Source: JALYJG01 sp033763555 (GTDB taxonomy: Bacteria; Pseudomonadota; Alphaproteobacteria; UBA9219). Taken from it: DNA of 48,273 bases. Positions 8,376 through 15,937 of this stretch are shown piece after piece. The notes under the pieces were generated by a model. It was not told the DNA's origin. It saw nothing but the letters and a program-made list of their open reading frames with translations, and did no database searches. How positions within the stretch are numbered: the stretch's first letter is position 1; every line of letters begins with the position of its first letter. The stretch is taken from the NCBI GenBank assembly GCA_033763555.1, contig JANRKK010000002.1:1-48273 (forward strand), in the 5' to 3' direction. The position numbers and the translations under genes were made by a program.

Positions 8376-8756
8376 ATGCAGCTTTTTCTTCTTGCGCTCA
8401 CGCTGGTTTTTGCCGCCTTTCCGGCGGCCGCCATTGTGCCGACGCAGGAAGAACCCGTCGCCGTCCTGCGCGCGCTGGATAAAATGACCGCGCGGGTCGA
8501 GGAGCTGGACGTCACCGCCAATCGCCCCCTGAAATTCGGCACGCTGCTGATCACCTTGCGCAGCTGTCGCGTGACGCCGCCCGAGGAAACGCCGGAAGCC
8601 GCCGCCTTCCTGGAAATCGGCGAATTCAAGCCGGGCGAAAAGGAAACGCCCGTCTTCCGCGGCTGGATGTTTGCTTCCAGCCCCGCCCTCTCGGCCATGG
8701 AACATCCGGTTTACGATATCTGGGTCACAGGCTGCAAAAGCGCACCGACGAAGTGA
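8376..8756 (+). CDS. DUF2155 domain periplasmic protein
   Basis: A 126-aa secreted protein with a signal peptide (about 1-20, ending FPAAA). The rest fits the DUF2155 family: LRALDKMTARVEELDVTAN (about 31-49), KFGTLLITLRSCRVTPPEETPE (about 53-74) and a closing HPVYDIWVTGCK. Two cysteines (in SCR and GCK) could form a disulfide. The family has no established function but is strongly linked with NDUFA12 and mlaD in Alphaproteobacteria. Its last 46 bases overlap the 3' end of the convergent aat gene. Confidence 0.85.
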   Translation: MQLFLLALTLVFAAFPAAAIVPTQEEPVAVLRALDKMTARVEELDVTANRPLKFGTLLITLRSCRVTPPEETPEAAAFLEIGEFKPGEKETPVFRGWMFASSPALSAMEHPVYDIWVTGCKSAPTK

Positions 8757-9385
8757 TCCCAGCTTTCCGACGTGGGGCGCTGGATTTTGGCTTTGCGCGC
8801 CGCCGCTTCTTTCAGCAGATGCTTGTAATTCACGCGCGTGACCTCATAGGTACCGAACTGCATGAGGTGCGGCGTTTGAAATTGCGTGTCCAGCAGCGTG
8901 AAGTTTGACATGCGCAAAAGCGCCGCAAGATAGACCAGCACAATCTTGCTGGCGTCACGTGCGCGGCTGAACATGCTTTCGCCGAAAAATGCGCCGCCGA
9001 GGCTGACGCCGTATAATCCGCCGACCAGTTCATTCCCCTGCCACGCTTCGATGGAATGCGCATGGCCGCGCCAATGCAGCGTGCTGTAGAGATCGATGAT
9101 TTCCCGGTTGATCCAGGTGGTGGTGCGCCCGGGTCCCGGCGCCGCGCAGGCGCGGATGACACTGTCGAAAGCGGTGTTCAAACGGATATCATAGGGTTTC
9201 TGGCGAATGGTACGGCGCAGGCGGCGCGGTACATGAAATATATCGAGCGGGATGACAGCGCGGATGGGCGGATCGAACCAGTGCAGTTCGGTTGAATCCG
9301 CGCTTTCGGCCATCGGGAAAATTCCGGCGGCATAGGCGCGCAACAAAGTGGTGGGCGTGAGGAGATAGAGGGAACGGTTGGACAT
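8711..9385 (-). CDS. aat: Leucyl/phenylalanyl-tRNA--protein transferase
   Basis: Adds Leu or Phe from aminoacyl-tRNA to N-terminal Lys/Arg of proteins, creating degrons read by ClpS (encoded at 3.6 kb). The 224-aa product has LLRAYAAGIFPMAES (about 13-27), LHWFDPPIRAVIPL (about 35-48), EAWQGNELVGGLYGVSLGGAFFGESMFS (about 113-140) and LLDTQFQTPHLMQFG (about 160-174), all family signatures. ATG 9385 is chosen over 9442 because it lies one base after the upstream gene's stop and matches the usual N-terminus. Confidence 0.94.
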   Translation of the reverse strand: MSNRSLYLLTPTTLLRAYAAGIFPMAESADSTELHWFDPPIRAVIPLDIFHVPRRLRRTIRQKPYDIRLNTAFDSVIRACAAPGPGRTTTWINREIIDLYSTLHWRGHAHSIEAWQGNELVGGLYGVSLGGAFFGESMFSRARDASKIVLVYLAALLRMSNFTLLDTQFQTPHLMQFGTYEVTRVNYKHLLKEAAARKAKIQRPTSESWDHFVGALLQPVTQIS

Positions 9386-9386
9386 C

Positions 9387-10250
9387 TCAGCTTCCCGGGC
9401 GCTGCCGCGCACGCATGACGCCCCATGGCGTCGGGCCGTCACGGCTTTCCCAGGTGATGATCAGGCTGTCGAACGGATCCATATAGACGCCCGGCCCCGT
9501 AACGGCCTCGAAATCGAACAGCGTCGGTTTGTTATGGATAATCTCAATTTCGTGCGTCGCGGCGAAGCGTTCGCAGACGGTTTTGGAAATGCCGGGGACA
9601 AGAATATCGTGCAGTTCGACAATAATATCCATGCGCGCCAGCGCTTCGTAACGCGTGGGGCTGAGCAGGTTCATCTCCGCCCCCTCAATATCCATCAGCA
9701 CCAGCGTTTCCTCGCTGGCGTAAGAGGCAAAGTCCTCGCCACGGAATTCACCGCCGATCCGCACGCGGTCCTGCACCTTGTTGAGGATGGCCATGTCGCG
9801 GCAGCGTTGCTGCTCAAACGGCTTGATGTCGAAGGAATGCATCTTCACATCCGGCATCCGCTGCGCGAGGCCAACGCTGTAATAGCCGAAAGCGCAGCCG
9901 ATATTGAGAATGTTTTTATAAGGATGCGCGATGACGCGTTCAAACGTCGCGTGCAATTCATGTTCGTAAAGTCCGGTGAGCGCGGGACCGTAGGCGCCGC
10001 TCATCACCGCTTGCGTCAGCTCCATGCCCCTGAAGGGGCCGGAATAGACATGTGGCCCGATTGTGTTGCGCAAAAGAGTGGCAAGGATAGTGCCGCGAAT
10101 ATAAGCCTGCGTCACCCAGAGGCGGCGAATTTTTAAACCGTCCGGCTCGGCTGCCTGAAGTACTTTATGGAGTTCAGCCAGAATCCGCGCGGCGGGGTCT
10201 TGGTCGGGCGGCGAGGATGGCGGAGATTTCGGAGAAGCCGAAAGAGACAT
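9387..10250 (-). CDS. FkbM-like SAM-dependent methyltransferase
   Basis: A 287-aa protein with a class I methyltransferase core. Motif I is ILNIGCAFGYYSVGLA (about 111-126), motif II HSFDIKPFEQQRCRDMAIL (about 134-152), then LVLMDIEGAEMNLLSP (about 183-198), whose DIEGAE is typical of FkbM-type enzymes, and IVELHDILVPG. The N-terminal 30 residues are Ser/Pro-rich and probably disordered. The substrate is unknown; FkbM-like enzymes often methylate sugars or glycolipids. It is followed after one base by aat. The upstream side carries no other gene until the small unit at 10.3-10.6 kb. Confidence 0.68.
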   Translation of the reverse strand: MSLSASPKSPPSSPPDQDPAARILAELHKVLQAAEPDGLKIRRLWVTQAYIRGTILATLLRNTIGPHVYSGPFRGMELTQAVMSGAYGPALTGLYEHELHATFERVIAHPYKNILNIGCAFGYYSVGLAQRMPDVKMHSFDIKPFEQQRCRDMAILNKVQDRVRIGGEFRGEDFASYASEETLVLMDIEGAEMNLLSPTRYEALARMDIIVELHDILVPGISKTVCERFAATHEIEIIHNKPTLFDFEAVTGPGVYMDPFDSLIITWESRDGPTPWGVMRARQRPGS

Positions 10251-10285
10251 GCTTCATTTATAAGCCCGTCCGCCGGAAATCGCCC

Positions 10286-10315
10286 AATAAAAAAGGCGCG
10301 CCGACGCGCGCCTTT
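10286..10315 (-). terminator. Rho-independent terminator of the 54-aa gene
   Basis: A perfect 10-bp stem (10292-10301 with 10306-10315, arms AAAGGCGCGC and GCGCGCCTTT) with a 4-nt loop. On the minus strand it is followed by a T-rich run at 10286-10294. It lies 24 bases past the stop of the 54-aa gene and before the methyltransferase gene. Confidence 0.85.
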
Positions 10316-10338
10316 GGAATTTTGTTAGGCCAGAAGCT

Positions 10339-10503
10339 TTAGAGCTTCAAAGCAGGGAAAGAGGCTTTAAGGCCTTCTTTGCCAGCCTGGGGATGTGGGA
10401 GCAAACTGCCCGATTTGACACCCTCTAAAGCTACAATGAGGACGCCACCGTTCAACACAGTGTCCAATTCTCTTCCACTAAGACGGCGAGCTTTGGTACC
10501 CAT
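10339..10503 (-). CDS. 54-aa small protein with double-glycine-like motif
   Basis: This gene is short but well supported. ATG 10503 is preceded by a strong ribosome site (AGGAGGGG, about 4-5 bases away), a leader hairpin, a sigma-70-like promoter, and it ends before a strong terminator. The product starts MGTKARR, continues LSGRELDTVLNGG (residues 8-20), then VLIVALEGVKSG and a Pro/Lys/Gly-rich tail ending FPALKL. Residues 8-20 resemble double-glycine leader peptides of secreted small peptides (consensus LSxxELxxIxGG) but carry one extra residue between EL and GG. No peptidase-containing ABC transporter is visible nearby, so a secreted-peptide role is only a hypothesis. No other family is recognised. 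Confidence 0.72.
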   Translation of the reverse strand: MGTKARRLSGRELDTVLNGGVLIVALEGVKSGSLLPHPQAGKEGLKASFPALKL

Positions 10504-10519
10504 TTTCCCCTCCTCAACT

Positions 10520-10536
10520 CAGGCCAGTGTGGCCTG
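10520..10536. promoter_or_regulatory. Leader hairpin upstream of the 54-aa gene
   Basis: Perfect 7-bp inverted repeat CAGGCCA-GTG-TGGCCTG. It lies between the predicted transcription start (about 10556) and the ribosome site of the 54-aa gene, so it would form a hairpin in the 5' leader or act as a small DNA operator. Confidence 0.5.
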
Positions 10537-10562
10537 TATGCATCGGTTACTATTCAATATGA

Positions 10563-10591
10563 AAGGTATTAACTTTTGCGTAAAAAGTCAA
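10563..10591 (-). promoter_or_regulatory. Sigma-70-like promoter of the 54-aa gene
   Basis: Minus-strand TTGACT (10586-10591) and TACCTT (10563-10568) are separated by 17 bases. The segment is AT-rich compared with its surroundings. The rest of the 242-base gap from 10504 to 10745 holds no other gene that could be supported. Confidence 0.5.
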
Positions 10592-10745
10592 GCTTTTGAT
10601 TTAGCAAGGAAAATACCGAGAAAGATTATTTCCTTGAAACTTTATTGCGCATCCATTCCGTGGGTTTAATAAAATTTCAAATGGGGCCAAAACACTCCTG
10701 CTGTTCCGGGAGAGGGCGGTGCAAATCCGGAATGACGAACCGGAA

Positions 10746-11393
10746 TCAGCCCTTCTTCGCCAGTTCAGCCAGCTGCCGCTGAAGCGCGGCGATTTTCTGC
10801 TGCACATCTTCGCTGGAGGGCAAGGGCGATGTCATCGGCATCACATTCGATGATGGCGTGAAAGCATCTTCGGCGACGGCATCGTTATCTTCCGCCGGAG
10901 CGTTTGGCTTCGGCGCTGCGCCCGGCGCGTTACCGCCGAACGGCGAGAACATGCGCATGGCGCGCTCGAACATCGCGATATTCTGTTTGCCCATTTCTTC
11001 CAGCGTGCTGCCGAAGGGGAACATGCCGCCGAAAGTGGTCTGGAAATAATTGCGGATCTGATCCTGGTTTTTCGTCAGCATCTGCATGCTTTGTTCCAGG
11101 TATTTCGGCACCATCCATTGCATATTGTCGCCGTAAAAGCCGATCAGCTGGCGCAGGAAACCGATGGGCAGCAGGTTCTGCCCCGCCTTGCCTTCTTCCT
11201 CGACGATGATCTGCGTCAGCACCGAGCGGGTGATATCCTCGCTGGTCTTCGCGTCATAGACATTGAACTCGATGCCTTCCTTGACCATCTGCGCGAGATT
11301 ATCGAGCGTGACATAGGAACTGGTCGCCGTGTTGTAGAGGCGGCGGTTCGCATATTTCTTGATGGTCACGGTTTGCTTGGAAGCATCGCTCAT
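10746..11393 (-). CDS. phaR: Polyhydroxyalkanoate synthesis repressor PhaR
   Basis: Transcription factor that senses polyhydroxyalkanoate granules and represses phasin and other PHA genes. The 215-aa product has the PHB/PHA accumulation regulator DNA-binding domain (TVTIKKYANRRLYNTATSSYVTLDNLAQM, about 8-36), then two PHB_acc repeats (RSVLTQIIVEEEGKAGQNLLPIGFLRQLIGFYGD, about 56-89). The C-terminal part is Ala/Pro-rich and ends in a short coiled coil (QQKIAALQRQLAEL). An AGGGA ribosome site precedes ATG 11393. No phaC, phaA or phaB gene is in the window. Confidence 0.9.
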   Translation of the reverse strand: MSDASKQTVTIKKYANRRLYNTATSSYVTLDNLAQMVKEGIEFNVYDAKTSEDITRSVLTQIIVEEEGKAGQNLLPIGFLRQLIGFYGDNMQWMVPKYLEQSMQMLTKNQDQIRNYFQTTFGGMFPFGSTLEEMGKQNIAMFERAMRMFSPFGGNAPGAAPKPNAPAEDNDAVAEDAFTPSSNVMPMTSPLPSSEDVQQKIAALQRQLAELAKKG

Positions 11394-11545
11394 GAAAAAA
11401 TCCCTGAAGGTCTGAAAACCGGAACCCGGCCGAGGAAGGAGGTATGGTTAATAGTCTTTCCGCATAGGGAAAGACAAGCTGAATCTGATTCGGAACAGCA
11501 ACAAACCCCACTCTCCGCCACTATCCCCCTGCTGGAAAAAGGATT

Positions 11546-12184
11546 TCAGAAAGCGTGCAGGCTTTGTTCCAGCACGGCCAGCGCATGGTTGGTGCTGCGG
11601 CTGACATGCAGGAGCGTTGGAATCTGCAGCGGGTTTTTCAAAACTTCCCACGCCGCGCGCGGCACATGGATGCGGCCATCTTCGGCGATGGCCTTCATCA
11701 CCAAAGGCGGCACATCCAATTCAGCCACATCGCACACCGCCCGCACCACGGTCAGCGGCACGCCTGTTTCGGCGGCGATTTCCGCCGCGCACTGGCTTTC
11801 CATATCGACGATCAGGCAGTTGCGTTCCGCATAAAGCGCCTGCTTGTCCCTTGCTTTGGCGATAAGGGATTCCGAACCCCAGACGCCGCCGCGCTGCACC
11901 TGCGGCAGTTTTCTGGCCATCGCTTCGCCCCATGCAGCGTCACAATTCCATGCGCCTGTGAAAGACGTCACCTGCGTGCCGATTACCAAAGCGCCGATGG
12001 GTAAGCCGGGTTTTAAGCCTCCGGCGATGCCAAAACTGATCAGTTGTTTTACCCCCTGCCCGACCAGATCGCGGGCCAACGCCCGTGCTTTGTCCGGTCG
12101 CGCTCCGGCGCAGGCCACGCACGCGCCGGGAATGCGGCGCGCAATGGCCGCTTCGGACTCAAGCCCGCAGAGAATACCGAGCAT
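11546..12184 (-). CDS. hpnG: Hopanoid-associated phosphorylase HpnG
   Basis: Purine-nucleoside-phosphorylase-like enzyme that releases adenine from adenosylhopane to give phosphoribosyl-hopane in bacteriohopanepolyol synthesis. The 212-aa product has the fold's motifs: MLGILCGLESEA at the N-terminus, LISFGIAGGLKPGLPIGALVIG (about 48-69) and CLIVDMESQCAAEIAAETGVPLTVVRAVCD (about 123-152), with the ME-S residues of the active site. It follows shc by 2 bases on the same strand; the pairing supports the assignment over a generic MTA/SAH nucleosidase. Confidence 0.85.
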   Translation of the reverse strand: MLGILCGLESEAAIARRIPGACVACAGARPDKARALARDLVGQGVKQLISFGIAGGLKPGLPIGALVIGTQVTSFTGAWNCDAAWGEAMARKLPQVQRGGVWGSESLIAKARDKQALYAERNCLIVDMESQCAAEIAAETGVPLTVVRAVCDVAELDVPPLVMKAIAEDGRIHVPRAAWEVLKNPLQIPTLLHVSRSTNHALAVLEQSLHAF

Positions 12185-12186
12185 CG

Positions 12187-14133
12187 TTACATTCCAAACA
12201 GAACCTGCGTCGCGTTGCTTTGCCGCAGATTGCGGTAGCGCGCGAGCGCCCAGGCGGGGAAGAAAGCCTTGTAGCCATGATAGCGCAGATAGAAGACGCG
12301 AGGAAAGCCGACCGCCGTATAATATTCCTCATCCCACAGCCCGTCTTTGTTCTGTGTCGCCGTCAGGTGCTGGATGCCGCGCGCGATGGCAGGATTATCC
12401 ACCTCGCCCGCCGCCATGAGGCCGAGCAAGGCCCAGGCGGTCTGTGATGGCGTGCTGACCTTGCATTCGCCTTTCGGCTGATCGTTCCAATAGCTGGCGC
12501 CATCTTCGCCCCAGCCGCCATCCTCGCGCTGTTTCCGCAGCAGCCAGTCGACGGCCCGGCGGATCATCGGGTCTTTGGGCGAAATGCCGATGGCGTTCAG
12601 CGCACACAATACCGACCATGTGCCGTAAATGTAATTCGTCCCCCACCGACCGAACCAGCAGCCTTCTTTCTCCTGCTCGCGGCGCAGATAGTCGATCGCC
12701 GCCACGACCTGCGGATGATCTTTGGCGTAACCCAACTGCGCCAGCATGCCGAGACAGCGCGCAGTGACGTCAGCACTTGGCGGATCAAGCAGCGCACCGT
12801 GATCGGCGAAAGGAATATGGTTCAGATAGTAGTAGGTATTGTCCGCATCGAACGCGCCCCAGCCGCCATTTTTCGATTGCAGGCCCAGCACCCATTCCGC
12901 GCCGCGTTCGATGGCGTTGCGGTATTTCTGCTTGTTCAGCCTGTCCATCGCCATGACGACAACGGCCGTGTCATCCAGATCCGGATAATGCGCATTGTTG
13001 TACTGGAACGCCCAGCCGCCCGGACGCACATGCGGCCGCCAAGCGGCCCAGTCGCCCTTCACATCCAGAATCTGCCGCTCCACCAGCCAGTCACAGGCTT
13101 TTTCCAGCCTGTCCTTCGGCGCATCACCATCCAGCAGCGCATGCAGCGCCAGGCCCGTATCCCAGACGGGCGACAGGCAGGGCTGGCAATAGGCGCGTTC
13201 CGGCCCATCGACCACGAGCTTATCAACGGATTTACGCGCAATCGCTGCGTCCGGATGATTGCGGCTATAACCGAGAATCTCGTACATCATCACGCTGTTG
13301 GCCATCGCCGGATAGATCGCCCCGAGGCCGTCTTCGCCATTCAAGCGCTCCGTCACCCAGGCGGCGCAACGCTCGATGGCTTTTTGACGCAGGGTCTTCG
13401 GCATGAAAGGCTCGATGGCGCGCAGTACGGCATCGATACCGCGGAAAACAGGATTCCAGATGGAGCTGGTGGTGTTGGTATGCCAGTTCTTCACCTGCTC
13501 CGGATGCGTCATGAAGAGTTCATCGATGCGAATCTTGCGCGGATTGCGCGCCAGCGGTTTTTTGGCCGCGAGCACCAGCAGCGGCACAATCACCGTGCGC
13601 GACCAATAGGCGATCTTGCTGAGATGAAACGGAAACCACTGCGGCAGGAAAATAATTTCCACGGGCATGACGGGAACCGCGCGCCATGGCACCGCGCCGA
13701 ACAAAGCCATCTGGATGCGGGTGAAGACATTGCTTTTTTCCGCGCCGCCGAAACGCAAAATCGCTTCGCGTGCGCGCGCCATGTGCGGCGCATGAATGTC
13801 ATCGCCTACGCACTTCAAAGCGAAATAGGCTTTCACGCTGGCGCTGATATTAAAGGCGCCGCGATGGAACAGCGGCCAGCCGCCATGATCTTCCTGAATC
13901 GCGCGCAGGTAAACGGCCATGCGCTCATGCAAAGGCTGGTTGATCGTATCGAGGAAATGATCGAGCAGGATATATTCGGAGGGGATGGTGGCATCGGCCT
14001 CCAACTCAAACGCCCAATGCCCGTCGGCGCGCTGGAGCTTCAGCAGCGCACCGGCCCCCTGCGCCACAGCGGCATTGAGCGCCTCGGAAGCAAGCCCCGG
14101 CAGGGGCGCGGTTTGAACGGCGGAACTGAGCAT
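12187..14133 (-). CDS. shc: Squalene-hopene cyclase
   Basis: Cyclises squalene to hopene/hopanol at the membrane surface, the committed step of hopanoid synthesis. From ATG 14133 the product is 648 aa, normal for the family, with an AGGA ribosome site about 5 bases upstream; a TTG at 14187 would add 18 residues. The catalytic DLDD (DXDD) is at about 385-388. Several QW repeats are visible, for example QRADGHWAFELEA near the N-terminus, RAIQEDHGGWP, LQSKNGGWGAFD, RKQREDGGWGED and ATQNKDGLWDE. The gene is transcribed with hpnG and diverges from dnaN. Confidence 0.95.
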   Translation of the reverse strand: MLSSAVQTAPLPGLASEALNAAVAQGAGALLKLQRADGHWAFELEADATIPSEYILLDHFLDTINQPLHERMAVYLRAIQEDHGGWPLFHRGAFNISASVKAYFALKCVGDDIHAPHMARAREAILRFGGAEKSNVFTRIQMALFGAVPWRAVPVMPVEIIFLPQWFPFHLSKIAYWSRTVIVPLLVLAAKKPLARNPRKIRIDELFMTHPEQVKNWHTNTTSSIWNPVFRGIDAVLRAIEPFMPKTLRQKAIERCAAWVTERLNGEDGLGAIYPAMANSVMMYEILGYSRNHPDAAIARKSVDKLVVDGPERAYCQPCLSPVWDTGLALHALLDGDAPKDRLEKACDWLVERQILDVKGDWAAWRPHVRPGGWAFQYNNAHYPDLDDTAVVVMAMDRLNKQKYRNAIERGAEWVLGLQSKNGGWGAFDADNTYYYLNHIPFADHGALLDPPSADVTARCLGMLAQLGYAKDHPQVVAAIDYLRREQEKEGCWFGRWGTNYIYGTWSVLCALNAIGISPKDPMIRRAVDWLLRKQREDGGWGEDGASYWNDQPKGECKVSTPSQTAWALLGLMAAGEVDNPAIARGIQHLTATQNKDGLWDEEYYTAVGFPRVFYLRYHGYKAFFPAWALARYRNLRQSNATQVLFGM

Positions 14134-14290
14134 AAATCCTGTATCCGGTGATTTTTGAACGCCTCTAACTGCTGCGGAAAACGGCAAAAATCAAGGGTTC
14201 CGGCGGGACAAGGCACCTAGCCAGCCGGGTTAATCTCTGCTATCTCCTTGAAACAACCTGATTCTTTCCGTCCGCCGGGATATTTGGCCC

Positions 14291-15406
14291 ATGAAATTCA
14301 CGCTGGAACGCGCTGCCCTCCTGAAAAGCCTTGGCCATGTGCAAAGCGTGGTTGAGCGGCGGAATACCATCCCCATTCTCGCCAATGTCCTGATCCGCGC
14401 TTCGGCGCAGGCGATTTCTTTCGCCGCTACGGATATGGAAATCGAGATTAACGAAACCATGTCCGGCCAGGTCGCCAAGGGCGGCGCCATCACCGCGCCC
14501 GCGCATACGCTGTATGAAATCGTCCGCAAGCTGCCCGAAGGCGCGCAGGTCGAGCTGAACGCTGCGGCGGCCAATCAGCTGACGCTTTCTTCCGGCCGTT
14601 CGCATTTCAAGCTGGGCTGCCTCCCGGTTGAAGACTTCCCTAAAATGCCCGAAGGCGACCTCAAGCATAAATTCAAATTGTCGGCATCGGATCTGCGCGC
14701 GCTGATCGACCGTACGCGCTTTGCCATGTCGACCGAGGAAACGCGCTACTACCTCAACGGCATTTATCTGCACACCGCGAAGATGAAAAATGTCGAAGTG
14801 CTGCGCGCCGTTGCCACGGATGGCCACCGCTTGGCGCGCGTGGAAATGCCTGCGCCACAAGGCGCCAAGGGCATTCCCGGCATCATCCTGCCGCGCAAAA
14901 CGGTGAATGAAGTGCGCAAGCTGATCGATGAAAGCGGCGGTGATATTGAGATTGCCCTGTCCGAAGCCAAGGTGCGCTTCACGTTTGACGATGTTGTCAT
15001 CACCTCCAAACTGATCGACGGCACCTTCCCGGATTACGAACGCGTCATCCCCTCAGGCAACGACAAAGTGATGGAAGCCGATGCCCGCGCCATTGCCGCC
15101 GCCGTCGACCGCGTCGCCACCATATCGACGGAAAAATCCCGTGCCGTGAAATTGAGCCTGACGCCGGGACATCTGGTGCTGTCCGCCAGTTCGCCGGAAG
15201 CCGGCAGCGCAACGGAAGAGATTGAGGTCAAATATGACGGCGCGCTGCTCGATGTCGGTTTCAACGCGCGTTATATGCTGGATATTTTGCAGCAGGTGGA
15301 GGGCGAAGGCGCGCGCTTCACGCTGGCCGATGCCACCGCACCCGCCATCATTCAGGATGTCGCGGACGCCACGGCGCTTTATGTGCTGATGCCCATGCGG
15401 GTGTAA
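14291..15406 (+). CDS. dnaN: DNA polymerase III beta sliding clamp
   Basis: Ring-forming processivity factor of the replicase. The 371-aa product is of normal length: MKFTLERAALLKSLGHVQSVVERRNTIPILANVLI at the start, three clamp domains, SRYNG-equivalent segment TRYYLNGIYL (about 150-159), ATDGHRLARVEMP (about 174-186) and the conserved C-terminus YVLMPMRV. dnaA is not next to it, and recF/gyrB do not follow, so the classical dnaA-dnaN-recF order is not kept here. Confidence 0.97.
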   Translation: MKFTLERAALLKSLGHVQSVVERRNTIPILANVLIRASAQAISFAATDMEIEINETMSGQVAKGGAITAPAHTLYEIVRKLPEGAQVELNAAAANQLTLSSGRSHFKLGCLPVEDFPKMPEGDLKHKFKLSASDLRALIDRTRFAMSTEETRYYLNGIYLHTAKMKNVEVLRAVATDGHRLARVEMPAPQGAKGIPGIILPRKTVNEVRKLIDESGGDIEIALSEAKVRFTFDDVVITSKLIDGTFPDYERVIPSGNDKVMEADARAIAAAVDRVATISTEKSRAVKLSLTPGHLVLSASSPEAGSATEEIEVKYDGALLDVGFNARYMLDILQQVEGEGARFTLADATAPAIIQDVADATALYVLMPMRV

Positions 15407-15412
15407 AGCGGG

Positions 15413-15928
15413 TTATTCCGCTTTCGCGATCTTATCAATCGATTTCGTTGTCGCCACATCCGGCCCCCAGGTGGTCTTGAGGCTGTCCAGATTCTGCCGG
15501 AGAATTTTCAATCGCGATTCCGCCCGCGCCATGGCCAGGGACGCCAGCGCCTGCGGCATGGCAAAAACAATCAGCCAGCCGATGCCCGCCGCCCCTGCGA
15601 TTACCATCCAGTTGGATGGTTCGCGCAGAATCTGGAACAGATGTTCCATGGTCTGACCCTTGCTCCACAGATCAATAATGAAGGGCGCAAGTCCCGCCCC
15701 GTTCATCGCGCCGACCGCAACCGCGCCGGATTTCTGATCATCCGTATCGGCCAGAATGGCGATGCAGGTGGGCACCATGCCGACCAGAATCAAAATAAAA
15801 GTCGGGAAGATGAACCAGAAAGACGCCCCAAAAACGACCATGAACAGGATCAGGCCCAGCTTGCCGCCTTTTTTCGGTGCAGCAGCCTTGGCGTCGGCGG
15901 GCTTGGGGGCTTCTTTTTCGTCGGCCAT
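15413..15928 (-). CDS. Predicted inner-membrane protein beside the pseudokinase
   Basis: A 171-aa protein of no recognised family. The N-terminus (1-22) is charged and rich in Lys, Ala and Pro. Hydrophobic segments at about 24-42 and 44-60 form a helical hairpin, and a third at about 107-131 precedes an amphipathic, probably coiled C-terminus (MARAESRLKILRQNLDSLK). It follows the 714-aa pseudokinase gene by 9 bases on the same strand, so both are likely expressed together and may work as a membrane complex. That link is inference. Confidence 0.65.
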   Translation of the reverse strand: MADEKEAPKPADAKAAAPKKGGKLGLILFMVVFGASFWFIFPTFILILVGMVPTCIAILADTDDQKSGAVAVGAMNGAGLAPFIIDLWSKGQTMEHLFQILREPSNWMVIAGAAGIGWLIVFAMPQALASLAMARAESRLKILRQNLDSLKTTWGPDVATTKSIDKIAKAE

Positions 15929-15937
15929 GCGCGTCCC

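Noticed and set aside
11454..11475. Hairpin GTCTTTCC/GGAAAGAC upstream of phaR, with a seven-codon frame after GGAAGGAGG
   Set aside because: No T-run for a terminator on either strand and the frame is too short to support; could be a chance structure.
11500..11525. Match to the tRNA-Ser 3' end (CTCTCCGCCA) as an attachment-site copy
   Set aside because: Only about 10 bases match and the location, between phaR and hpnG, does not suit an element end.
12715..14151. Long open frame (478 codons) on the plus strand opposite shc
   Set aside because: Exact antisense of a gene with clear QW repeats and DXDD; the translation has no family features. GC-rich codon bias leaves the opposite frame open.
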